DNA of 64,000 bases from CAZNPA01 sp964575095 (GTDB lineage Bacteria; Pseudomonadota; Alphaproteobacteria; Rickettsiales; SXRF01): NCBI GenBank assembly GCA_964575095.1, contig CAZNPA010000002.1, positions 330,045 through 394,044 of the forward strand, written 5' to 3'. The position numbers and the translations under genes are program-made. The notes below the pieces were generated by a model. The model did not search any database and was not told the origin of the DNA. It saw only the letters and a program-made list of their open reading frames with translations. Shown piece after piece: positions 27,016 through 34,918 of this stretch (position 1 is its first letter; every line of letters begins with the position of its first letter).

Positions 27016-27030
27016 AGGTTCCTTCCCTTA

Positions 27031-27120
27031 CATCCTGAGCGAGCGCGGTAGCGCGAGTCGAAGGATCTTTGGCTTTGCGACTTGCAAAGATCCCTCGGTT
27101 CGCTCCGCTCACTCGGGATG
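27031..27120. repeat. CCTGAGC-type palindromic repeat, copy 1
   Basis: Between pyrH and frr, an inverted unit starts CATCCTGAGCGAGCGCGG and ends CGCTCACTCGGGATG, enclosing GAAGGATCTTTG and CAAAGATCCCTCG. A closely related copy lies at 49229-49322. The pair can fold into a long hairpin. Confidence 0.85.
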
Positions 27121-27127
27121 TTGGTGT

Positions 27128-27850
27128 TCATTTCTTATCCGTAATCAGCGTGAATTTGCCTTTGCCGCAGACGGCGCTCGCGATGGAGTCCTTGCCGGCG
27201 ATGGAGAAGACCAAAATCGGAATCTGATTTTCGCGGGCGAGAGAAATCGCCGAAGCGTCCATGACTTTCAAATCGCGCACCAGCACTTCGTGGTAGTTGA
27301 GCCTGACGAAATGTTTGGCGCGTTTGTCTTTCTTCGGATCGGCGGAGTAAACGCCGTCGACCTGCGTGCCTTTCATCAGCACGTCGCAGCCCATTTCGTT
27401 GGCGCGCAGCGCCGCGGCGGTGTCGGTGGTGAAGAACGGATTGCCGGTGCCGGCGGCAAAAATCACGACGCGGCCGCGCTCCAAGTGCCGCTCGGCGCGG
27501 CGGCGGATATACGGCTCGCAGACCTGCATCATGCTGATGGCGGAAAGCACGCGCGTATCCATGCCCATTTTTTCGAGGGTGTTTTGTATGGCCAGCGCAT
27601 TTAAGACGGTCGCGATCATGCCCATGTAGTCGGCGGAAGCACGCTCCATGCCGGCGCTCGCGCCCTGCATGCCACGGAAGATGTTGCCGCCGCCCACCAC
27701 CAGGCACACTTCGACACCCATCTCGGCGGTGGCTTTGATGTCGCGGCAGATGCGCTCGATGGTTTTCTGGTCGAGGCCGAATTTCTCTGACCCCATCAGC
27801 GCCTCGCCGGATAGTTTCAAAAGGACGCGCTTATAGATGGGCTTGGACAT
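27128..27850 (-). CDS. pyrH: UMP kinase PyrH
   Basis: PyrH phosphorylates UMP to UDP and is the bacterial hexameric form. The 240-residue protein has LLKLSGEALMG near the N-terminus, VVGGGNIFRG, the ADYMGMIATVLNAL signature, and the GTGNPFFTTDTAAALRA nucleotide-binding segment. The start at 27850 gives the family's usual length; in-frame codons further upstream to 27910 are not conserved sequence. It lies between tsf and frr but is preceded by an extra gene. Confidence 0.97.
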   Translation of the reverse strand: MSKPIYKRVLLKLSGEALMGSEKFGLDQKTIERICRDIKATAEMGVEVCLVVGGGNIFRGMQGASAGMERASADYMGMIATVLNALAIQNTLEKMGMDTRVLSAISMMQVCEPYIRRRAERHLERGRVVIFAAGTGNPFFTTDTAAALRANEMGCDVLMKGTQVDGVYSADPKKDKRAKHFVRLNYHEVLVRDLKVMDASAISLARENQIPILVFSIAGKDSIASAVCGKGKFTLITDKK

Positions 27851-27925
27851 GGGTTTTCTCTGCAAGTTGGTCATAGAGCCAGTATTAATAGCAATCGCTT
27901 CAGACTGCAATAGCGAGTTGGGCGA

Positions 27926-28624
27926 TTATGGCGAGGGCGCGGCCTTGGAGGATTTGGCGGCGGCGCGGTGCGCGGCATGGGCTTTCGCCAATCTTTCGAT
28001 AATATCGTTCAAGCTCAAGGTTGCCAGGGCGGAGGCGTTCGAAACGCCTTCATCCGCCGGTGTTTCGGGAGGCGCGGTGTAGGTTGGCAGTATCACCGTC
28101 ATTTTCTTATCCGGCGCGATGCCCAATCGCGCGGCGTTTTGTCGTATGGATTCGATGTATAGACCAAACGTCTCGGGTGTACATTCTCTCAAGGCGCGTA
28201 CGGTCACTAGGACGTCGCCATGGGCGATCATATACTCTCGCCTTATTCCTGCCGCTTTACAATAGGCGACAAGCGTGTCCCATGCTTGTCGCAGCGCATC
28301 CGGTTGTTTTCGGTTGATGAAAGCCGGATGCGAAGATTTCAAGTCGGCCACGGCGTTTTCAAACCGTTCCGGGAATTCCGGATCGTCCCACAAGGGGGGA
28401 TCACCGTTCATCAACGGTTTTTTCAGGCCTTCGCGCAAGTAGTTCACCATGCGGTCAAATGTTTGTTCTTGCTTGGCGTCGAGCAGGTGATAAAAAAAAT
28501 CGCTGAAACTATCGAATTTAACGTGCACGAACGAAAACTGCGGGATTAAACCGTGTAACGCTTTCCCGGCATTGGAAAATGCCTGTGAAGGGGATCCACG
28601 CTTTACCGTTCCGGTTCCTGTCAT
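27926..28624 (-). CDS. Unknown protein inserted between tsf and pyrH
   Basis: A 232-residue soluble protein without signal peptide. Features seen: an aromatic N-terminal part (SFVHVKFDSFSDFFYHLL), a helical middle with KQPDALRQAWDTLVAYCKAAG, and a Lys/Ala/Ser-rich tail. It is the first gene after the tsf terminator, so it probably has its own promoter or relies on read-through. No Shine-Dalgarno is clear at the ATG. I recognise no family. Confidence 0.65.
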   Translation of the reverse strand: MTGTGTVKRGSPSQAFSNAGKALHGLIPQFSFVHVKFDSFSDFFYHLLDAKQEQTFDRMVNYLREGLKKPLMNGDPPLWDDPEFPERFENAVADLKSSHPAFINRKQPDALRQAWDTLVAYCKAAGIRREYMIAHGDVLVTVRALRECTPETFGLYIESIRQNAARLGIAPDKKMTVILPTYTAPPETPADEGVSNASALATLSLNDIIERLAKAHAAHRAAAKSSKAAPSP

Positions 28625-28664
28625 AAGGTTTTATTTTAGAATAGATGCGTGGTTACGGCAAAAC

Positions 28665-28700
28665 AAAAAAGCCGCCGTTTTTACAAACGGCGGCTTTTTT
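28665..28700. terminator. Bidirectional intrinsic terminator after tsf
   Basis: The symmetrical element is AAAAAAGCCGCCGTTT, loop TTAC, AAACGGCGGCTTTTTT: a strong stem flanked by A and T runs on both sides. It follows the tsf stop by about 20 bases and would end the rpsB-tsf transcript before the gene at 27926-28624. Confidence 0.93.
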
Positions 28701-28719
28701 GTTGGCGTAATGAAATAGT

Positions 28720-29646
28720 TTAAGCGCCGGCGGCGGCTTTCACTTCCGCGGCAAAATCCGAAGCGGCTTTTTCGATGCCTTCGCCCAATTGGAAGCGGAT
28801 GAAGCCGGTGACTTTGATCGGCTTGCCGATTTCTTTTTCGGCATTGGCCACGACCTGCGAGATTTTCGTTTTGTTGTCGACGACGAACACCTGCTCCAAG
28901 AGCACCACTTCCTCATAATATTTGCGCATGCGGCCTTCGATCATCTTCTCGATGACTTCCGGAGGCTTGCCGGAGCCCGCGGCCTGTTCGCGGTGGACGG
29001 CGCGTTCGCGCTCCAGTTTTTCCTTGGGCACTTCGGCGGCGGTCAATGCCTCCGGGCGCTGGGCGGCGATGTGCATGGCGATTTGTTTTCCGAGCGCGGA
29101 GAGCTTTCCGGTGTCGCCTTCGGATTCCAAACCGACCAGCACGCCGATCCTGCCCATGCCGGGCACGACGGCGCTGTGCACGTAAGACGCGACGATGCCG
29201 TGCGTGACGCCAAGAATGGCGGCGCGGCGCAGGTTCATATTTTCGCCGATGGTGGCGATGGCGCCGGTGACTTCTTCGGCGACGGTTTTGCCATGTCCCA
29301 TTTTGGTGTTTTTGAGTTCCTCGACGTCGCCGATGCTGTGGCGCACCGCGAGCTCAGCGATAGCGCGCGCGACGGTTTGGAACTGTTCGTTGCGGGCGAC
29401 GAAATCCGTCTCGGCGTTGAGTTCGATCATGGCGCCTTTGGTGCCTTCGACGGCAACGGCGACGACGCCTTCGGCGGCAACACGCCCCGATTTCTTGGCG
29501 GCGGCGGACAAGCCTTTTTTGCGCAGCCAGTCTACGGCGGCTTCCAGGTTGCCTTGATTCTCAGTCAGCGCTTTGCGGCAATCGAGCATGCCGGCGCCGG
29601 TCGATTCGCGCAGGGTTTTGATTTGGTCGGCGGTGATGGTGGTCAT
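28720..29646 (-). CDS. tsf: Elongation factor Ts
   Basis: EF-Ts exchanges GDP for GTP on EF-Tu. The 308-residue protein has the N-terminal UBA-like domain (LRESTGAGMLDCRKAL), the TDFVARN motif near residue 80, and the coiled-coil and C-terminal domains with IRFQLGEGIE. ATG at 29646 follows TAGGAGGAACCA. The gene lies between rpsB and pyrH. Confidence 0.98.
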   Translation of the reverse strand: MTTITADQIKTLRESTGAGMLDCRKALTENQGNLEAAVDWLRKKGLSAAAKKSGRVAAEGVVAVAVEGTKGAMIELNAETDFVARNEQFQTVARAIAELAVRHSIGDVEELKNTKMGHGKTVAEEVTGAIATIGENMNLRRAAILGVTHGIVASYVHSAVVPGMGRIGVLVGLESEGDTGKLSALGKQIAMHIAAQRPEALTAAEVPKEKLERERAVHREQAAGSGKPPEVIEKMIEGRMRKYYEEVVLLEQVFVVDNKTKISQVVANAEKEIGKPIKVTGFIRFQLGEGIEKAASDFAAEVKAAAGA

Positions 29647-29656
29647 TGGTTCCTCC

Positions 29657-29726
29657 TAGCCCCGCCGAATGGCGGGGTCTGGTTCATGTACAAATACCGG
29701 ACCCCGCGACGAGCGCGGGGCTTGGC
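29657..29726. repeat. Pair of inverted GC-rich hairpins between rpsB and tsf
   Basis: Two hairpins, AGCCCCGCC-GAAT-GGCGGGGTCTGG and CCGGACCCCGC-GACGA-GCGCGGGGCTTGG, are inverted copies of each other. They have no T-tracts and lie in the 82-base rpsB-tsf spacer, which looks like a REP/BIME-type element that could modulate read-through or mRNA stability. Confidence 0.7.
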
Positions 29727-29728
29727 AT

Positions 29729-30625
29729 CTACTCTTTCTTTTCTCCGCGCGCCTTCTTCACCGTAACCATCGGCGCTTTTTTGGCGGGGCGTCCGTCGCG
29801 GCGGCCTTTGCCTTTCTCTTCCTTTGCTTGCGCGGGAGCGGCAGCAGGTTGAGAGGCGGTTTCTTCCATGCCTTCGACTTTCAGCATCTCGGCGGGAATT
29901 TCCGCGCGCTCGCCGATATCGGCGCTGCTTTTGGTCATGCTCTGCTGGATGCCGTCGATCACGGCGTCGGAGACGAGCTGGCAATAGAGCTTGATGGCGC
30001 GCGTCGAGTCATCGTTGCCCGGAACCGGGAAGGTGATGCCGTCGACGGTGCAGTTGCTGTCGATGATGGCGACGATGGGGATGCCCAGTTTCTGCGCTTC
30101 CTTGACCGCCAGCTCTTCCTTGTTGGTGTCGATGATGAAGAGCATGTTCGGCAGGCCGCCCATGTCTTTGATGCCGCCCAGGGACGCTTCGAGCTTGGCG
30201 CGTTCGCGCGTCATCGACAACAGTTCCTTTTTGGTGAAGCCGATATTGGGCTCGGAGAGCTGTTCGTCGAGCTTGCGCAGGCGCTTGATCGAGGCCTGAA
30301 TGGTGCGCCAGTTGGTGAGCAAGCCGCCCAGCCAGCGCTGATTGATGTAATATTGTCCGCAGCGCTTGGCAGCTTCACTGATGGGATCCGAAGCCTGGCG
30401 CTTGGTGCCGACGAAGAGGATACGACCGTTGGTGGCCACCGTGTCGCGGACGGCGGAGAGCGCGGCGCGCAGCATCGGCACCGTCTTGCCTAAATTGATG
30501 ATGTGGATGTCGTTGCGCACGCCGTAGATGAACGGCGCCATGCGCGGGTTCCAACGTTTGGTTTTGTGTCCGAAATGTACGCCGGCTTCAATGAGCTCGC
30601 GCATGTCGAGAGCGGGTAATGCCAT
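29729..30625 (-). CDS. rpsB: 30S ribosomal protein S2
   Basis: S2 is a small-subunit protein that also helps S1 bind. The 298-residue protein contains MRELIEAGVHFGH, WNPRMAPFIYG, QRWLGGLLTNW, DTNKEELAVKEA and NDDSTRAI, all family hallmarks. A basic, Ala-rich C-terminal extension after about residue 245 is longer than in E. coli but common in alphaproteobacteria. The start follows AAAAGGATACTATAGT. A structured leader lies upstream. Confidence 0.98.
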   Translation of the reverse strand: MALPALDMRELIEAGVHFGHKTKRWNPRMAPFIYGVRNDIHIINLGKTVPMLRAALSAVRDTVATNGRILFVGTKRQASDPISEAAKRCGQYYINQRWLGGLLTNWRTIQASIKRLRKLDEQLSEPNIGFTKKELLSMTRERAKLEASLGGIKDMGGLPNMLFIIDTNKEELAVKEAQKLGIPIVAIIDSNCTVDGITFPVPGNDDSTRAIKLYCQLVSDAVIDGIQQSMTKSSADIGERAEIPAEMLKVEGMEETASQPAAAPAQAKEEKGKGRRDGRPAKKAPMVTVKKARGEKKE

Positions 30626-30787
30626 ACTATAGTATCCTTTTCCGGTTAGTCCTCGGCGGAATGGTGTGACTCTAAAAGAGCACCGGAGGGCTTGGGCACA
30701 CCGTGCCCCCGCCGCATTCCACCTGTGAAATCCCCTTTCACCATGAAAGGGAGGTGCTTTCTACACCGAAGGCGTGCGGGTTTGCAA
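30626..30787 (-). promoter_or_regulatory. Promoter and structured 5' leader of rpsB-tsf
   Basis: On the minus strand, TTGCAA (30787-30782) and TAGAAA (30763-30758) have an 18-bp spacer. Downstream lie a hairpin CCCTTTCA-TGG-TGAAAGGG (30733-30751) and a hairpin GGGCAC-GGT-GTGCCC (30694-30708) that is itself enclosed by GGAATG/CATTCC pairing (30659-30664 with 30715-30720). S2 operons in several bacteria are autoregulated through such leaders; that this one is used so is an inference. Confidence 0.5.
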
Positions 30788-30798
30788 GTGTTTTTGCG

Positions 30799-31254
30799 CT
30801 ATTTGTCTGATTTTATGTCGGCGGGGGCCGAATGGGCGGAAGAGGGGCTGGATTTAGGGGATTTTTCCGCCGGTTTTTGTCCGGTTTTTCCTCCGGCTTT
30901 CCCCTTTTTCCACGCGATTAGCTTGCCACCCTTGGTGGTGATGTTCGACCCGTCCTTAAGGTCATAGCTGCCGTCGGCCAGCAGGGCGTCCTTTTGGTTG
31001 GCGCCACGCCACCAGACGGTGCCGTTGGTTTTAATTGTGCCCTTGCGTTTATCCATGAGTTCGATCGCGGTATCCTCCTTTGGGAAGAGGGGGGAGGAGG
31101 CGTTTGCGGCCGTCGCGGTTTTCTCCACCGTTTTTTTGGTTTCGTTAGGTTTAGCCGGCGGCGTGAATTTACTGATAACGTGCCGCTCATACTCATCGGC
31201 ATGGGCAGCAGATATCGTTAGCGCCAGAAGCAATGCGGGTAAAAATTTTCTCAT
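30799..31254 (-). CDS. Exported protein of unknown function
   Basis: A 151-residue protein with signal peptide MRKFLPALLLALTISAAHA cleaved before DEY. The middle (GTVWWRGANQKDALLADGSY) looks beta-rich; the C-terminal 35 residues are a Lys/Ser/Pro/Gly tail (GKAGGKTGQKPAEKSPKSS). The start follows AAGAAGAAAA. Likely periplasmic; no family recognised. It is upstream of and co-oriented with the rpsB operon but has no close coupling to it. Confidence 0.7.
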   Translation of the reverse strand: MRKFLPALLLALTISAAHADEYERHVISKFTPPAKPNETKKTVEKTATAANASSPLFPKEDTAIELMDKRKGTIKTNGTVWWRGANQKDALLADGSYDLKDGSNITTKGGKLIAWKKGKAGGKTGQKPAEKSPKSSPSSAHSAPADIKSDK

Positions 31255-31361
31255 TTTTCTTCTTGTAAAAAAAGCAACTTTTATGCTGCCCTTTTTAATT
31301 GTAAATGCAATTGTTTTTTAATGTCAGCATGATTTGCCACTCCGCAAAACTGACGCTCCAG

Positions 31362-32765
31362 CTAGGCGCCGATGCCAAGCTGCGACGGCGACGATTCGCC
31401 GGCAATCGTTTCAGTGTGGCTTGCCACGACGCGACGCGGGTGCTTTAGCGTATGCTTGCCCTGAACGCTGGTATGCGTTGTCGTGGTGGCCAGACGTTCT
31501 TCCGGCTCGGTGCCGAGATTATCGAAAGCGATGTGATGATAGCGGTATAAATCGGTCATCATCTGCGTGTATATTTTTCCGAACTCTATCGGCTTATCTT
31601 TAAAATGCTCCTTGAGCGAGGCAGCGGTATCGGCCATCAGCTGCGGCAGCTGGTCGGGCGACGTTTTCGCCAGCCCGTCGCTGACATGCGCGTATAATTC
31701 GTCCATATCGACTTTCTTTTCGCCGTATTTGGCCCAGTTGCGCACGATGTAGCGGATGGTGAATAAGGTGGAGCCGATGCCGCTGAGATAATCGGCGGTC
31801 TGACGGTTTTTGGCGGTAAACGCGTTGAATGCCATCGTACCCCAGGACGCCGCCTCTACCCAGCCGCCGGCGCGGAAGGTGATTTTCTCGCGCACCGTAT
31901 CCAGCCACGTATGCGGTTTGGGGTCGTAGGGGTCGGGGACTTTGGAAGCCAGCGCAATCGTTTTACCGGTCAGGCTTCCCAGTCCGGCCCATTTCACCAA
32001 TGACTGCCTGTTCCCCGCCTCTTTGAGCGCGGCTCCCATGCCTTCGCTGCGGAACTTGCCTAGTCCGGATTTCCAGCGGTCTACGGGAAAAGCGAGTGAG
32101 AAAGCGCCGAAATAGCGCAGGAGAATTTCACCGACGGTCACCGAATTTTTTTGCAGCCAGGCGTTGGCTTTTTGTCCGGACGACAGCGGCGCTTTCGGTT
32201 CGTCGCGCAATACCGATAGGTCTTCCTCGGCGGAGGGCAGCGTCGCGCCCGCCGGCAGGTGGCCGTCGAGCTTGGTATTGAATTGTTCCTTGAGGTAATG
32301 CAGGCGATGATCATCGGGCGATTTTTGTGAGCCGTAGACCCAGCCGATGACATGCCCCAATAAGTTCGACGCTGCGAATGAGAACAGCGCCCAATCTTTT
32401 CTCTTACGCATCAGGCTCGAGGTCAATTGCAGCGTCTGGCCGGGTACGGCGAGGAGGGCTATCGCCTTCCACAGGTCCATGGATTTTTTCGGCAATTGCA
32501 GCTCTAGTTTATTGCCGCGCGCTTCGAGTATTTTTTGCAGTTCAGCCTGCGGCTTGTCACCGTGGGTGATGATGACCGGGTGGCCGTCCACCTGCGTTTC
32601 GGCGATGATTTCCTGCCCCATTTCGGGTGAGGCCAGCCAGTGTTTTACGCCGTCTTTTTTAAGCGGGCTGTCGACATAGAAAAACGAAAAATTGCCGTCG
32701 GAAACCGGCGTGAATTCCACTGCCGAGAGAGGCGAATTTTGCGTCAGGTTCTTATAAACGGCCAT
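31362..32765 (-). CDS. Large unknown protein, divergent partner of 33062-34918
   Basis: A 467-residue protein with hydrophobic patches (KAIALLAVPGQTLQL, SNLLGHVIGWVYG, and near 220 and 320) that could be membrane-associated helices, and a Thr/His-rich C-terminus (TTTTHTSVQGKHTLKHPRR). No signal peptide. I recognise no family. The 296-base region that separates it from the divergent 618-residue gene holds twin AATTGTCACAA sites, so the pair may be co-regulated. Confidence 0.7.
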   Translation of the reverse strand: MAVYKNLTQNSPLSAVEFTPVSDGNFSFFYVDSPLKKDGVKHWLASPEMGQEIIAETQVDGHPVIITHGDKPQAELQKILEARGNKLELQLPKKSMDLWKAIALLAVPGQTLQLTSSLMRKRKDWALFSFAASNLLGHVIGWVYGSQKSPDDHRLHYLKEQFNTKLDGHLPAGATLPSAEEDLSVLRDEPKAPLSSGQKANAWLQKNSVTVGEILLRYFGAFSLAFPVDRWKSGLGKFRSEGMGAALKEAGNRQSLVKWAGLGSLTGKTIALASKVPDPYDPKPHTWLDTVREKITFRAGGWVEAASWGTMAFNAFTAKNRQTADYLSGIGSTLFTIRYIVRNWAKYGEKKVDMDELYAHVSDGLAKTSPDQLPQLMADTAASLKEHFKDKPIEFGKIYTQMMTDLYRYHHIAFDNLGTEPEERLATTTTHTSVQGKHTLKHPRRVVASHTETIAGESSPSQLGIGA

Positions 32766-32857
32766 AGTTGCCCATGATCAAATTAATCCACGATAAGGGT
32801 AACATGCGCCGGGGGATGGCTTCAAGCAAATGGGCGCAAAACGCATTAAAATTCATG

Positions 32858-32974
32858 GAATTGTCACAATTCTCCAAATGGACGGAAAGGTGGCCAGAAG
32901 GCCGCCTGAGCCTTCAGCGGGGCTCCATGGAGTTTTCAGCAGAAAACTCCGGGAGCATCGATAAATTGTCACAA
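32858..32974. promoter_or_regulatory. Twin AATTGTCACAA sites between two divergent genes
   Basis: A perfect 15-base palindrome GAATTGTCACAATTC (32858-32872) and a second AAATTGTCACAA (32963-32974) are separated by about 105 bases, close to ten helical turns. Between them lie CTCCATGGAG (32923-32932) and a 9-bp perfect hairpin GGAGTTTTC-AGCA-GAAAACTCC (32929-32950). The arrangement suggests two operator sites able to loop. Confidence 0.45.
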
Positions 32975-33061
32975 AAGGTTCACGGGAAATATCGTGGAAA
33001 AGTGGTAGCATAGGGTATGGCTGGAAATGGGTTTTTCAGGCAATAGACGCGCATGTAATTT

Positions 33062-34918
33062 ATGGATAAAGAACTGGAAAATAAAGATAAAATAGATATT
33101 TCCCGGCAGGAGCCATCCGGGACGGATGCCGGTGCGGCCATGGTTGGCGCCTATGATCCTAAACTCACGCATAAAACCTGGGAGCAAAGCGGCAAGCCGT
33201 GGAATTCGACGCCGCAGGGACGCCTGGCGATTCGTTTGGTCACGCGCGGCGTATTGGGCGCGGCGTTTTTTACCGTCGGCCAGACGCTGAATTACAAATG
33301 GATGAAAAACTACGACCACACCGCCGGATTGCTCAAGCAGGAAAATCCGCTGGCGGCGCTGGCGAAGATTTTAGATACGGTGGTGGCGCGGCCGATTGAG
33401 CTTACGGTAAACCGGCTGGGCGGCGATGGGAAAAAAGCGATCACGTTCCGGACGACGGCGAATCACACCAGCGCCATGGCCGGCGGACGCAGCCTCGGCC
33501 ACGAAGTCGTCAACGTCACGTTTGACTTCTTCTGCGCCAGCATCGGCGATGCCTGGGGGCGCGACATGGCGTCGTGGGTCGATCCAAACGTGAAGAAAAA
33601 ATGGATCAAGAACGGCCATATCGATTACCCGCAGGCGCTGAAATCGACGCTGCAATCCGTCTGGCGGTATGTGACGTATAATGGCGGCGAAGACTGGGCG
33701 GTGGCGATCCCGTATGTCTATTTCATGAAGGGGCACCGCGCGCTGGTCAACCATTTCAGCCCCGGGTTTGAATATGATTTCGACCGCACGCGCAGCGGCG
33801 GTTCGTTTAAGATGCAGGGCAATCAGGTCGTAGGGAATTACAACCGCGCCGGCGCCTTCGACCTGCAGCACCGGTTCGTGGTCTATAATATGGGCACGCT
33901 GGCGTACCGCGAATTATACGATTTCGCCGGCAAGAAACTGCGCGGCGAAAAGGCGGTGCTGTACGGCGCGCCGGATAAGCCGGAGCCGAAAAACATCGTC
34001 GAGAAAACCGGCAATCTCTTTAAGTGGATGGCGCGCAGCGTCATCAAGGCCGGCATCTACATGACGCCGGCGGTGCCGTTCTTCTGGATTACGCGCGCGC
34101 CGCAAGGCAAGCACCGCGGCATGTTCATCGATGCCGAGCATGGCGTGCTGATGCATCAGGATGCGGCGACGGGTAAAATGGAGCCGCTCACGATCGATTA
34201 TCAGGGAACGCCGCAAGGATTGCATTACTCTCAAAACCCAACGCATATACTGGATCATAGCTATAATCCGCTGCCGCGGGATCCTTTCTCGAATACGGAG
34301 GCGCCAGGCCTGGGCAATAAGTTGCTGAACGCCGCCGGTAAAGGCAGCAATAGTTTCCGTAAGAAAGTGGCCCCTATCGGCGCCTGGGCCAACGAAGAAA
34401 AAAACAGCGGCTGGGCCGGCCGGAAAATAAAATCGGCGCTGGGCGTTACGGATTTCAAGAACGTCTTCAATACCTATGCCGATGCCGCGGTGTCCTACAC
34501 GCCCTACATGTACGCGAAAGCGGAATTCGCCAATCTATGGGATAACGGCAAGACGGATTTGGCGGCGGAGCGCCTGATCGACGGCGCAACGCATTTAAAC
34601 TGGGGCGAATTCAAGGCCGGCCTGCGCGAGATCGGTTACGCCGTATTGCACAAGCCGCTGCCGGATGCGGCGCGCGATCGCGAAGCCGAGCGGCGCATTA
34701 AAATCGATACCTCGGCGGCGGATACCAGCCTCATTGCTAAAAACGAGATGCATGGCCATCATGCTCCGGAGGAAGCGGCGCCGCTCTCCTGGCGCGAGCG
34801 CGTCGTGCAGGGCGAAAAACCGGAAGTCGGCGCCAACGATCCCAAGAGCTATGCCGAGCGCGAGGATATGCGCGAGGCCTTAAAAGACCTGCAACCGCCG
34901 ACGAACAGTATTAACTAA
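33062..34918 (+). CDS. Large unknown protein, divergent partner of 31362-32765
   Basis: A 618-residue protein without signal peptide. Some hydrophobic stretches (residues about 60-75, RLVTRGVLGAAFFTVGQTL; 340-360, IKAGIYMTPAVPFFWIT) could insert in a membrane. Other visible features are NHTSAMAGGRSLGHEVVNVT and a charged, His-containing C-terminal third. I recognise no family. Its last four bases overlap the end of fumC in convergent orientation. Confidence 0.72.
   Translation: MDKELENKDKIDISRQEPSGTDAGAAMVGAYDPKLTHKTWEQSGKPWNSTPQGRLAIRLVTRGVLGAAFFTVGQTLNYKWMKNYDHTAGLLKQENPLAALAKILDTVVARPIELTVNRLGGDGKKAITFRTTANHTSAMAGGRSLGHEVVNVTFDFFCASIGDAWGRDMASWVDPNVKKKWIKNGHIDYPQALKSTLQSVWRYVTYNGGEDWAVAIPYVYFMKGHRALVNHFSPGFEYDFDRTRSGGSFKMQGNQVVGNYNRAGAFDLQHRFVVYNMGTLAYRELYDFAGKKLRGEKAVLYGAPDKPEPKNIVEKTGNLFKWMARSVIKAGIYMTPAVPFFWITRAPQGKHRGMFIDAEHGVLMHQDAATGKMEPLTIDYQGTPQGLHYSQNPTHILDHSYNPLPRDPFSNTEAPGLGNKLLNAAGKGSNSFRKKVAPIGAWANEEKNSGWAGRKIKSALGVTDFKNVFNTYADAAVSYTPYMYAKAEFANLWDNGKTDLAAERLIDGATHLNWGEFKAGLREIGYAVLHKPLPDAARDREAERRIKIDTSAADTSLIAKNEMHGHHAPEEAAPLSWRERVVQGEKPEVGANDPKSYAEREDMREALKDLQPPTNSIN

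Noticed and set aside
32768..33013. 81-codon ORF in the divergent intergenic region
   Set aside because: Lies over palindromes and operator-like sites, has no Shine-Dalgarno or domain, and would occupy the control region of both genes.
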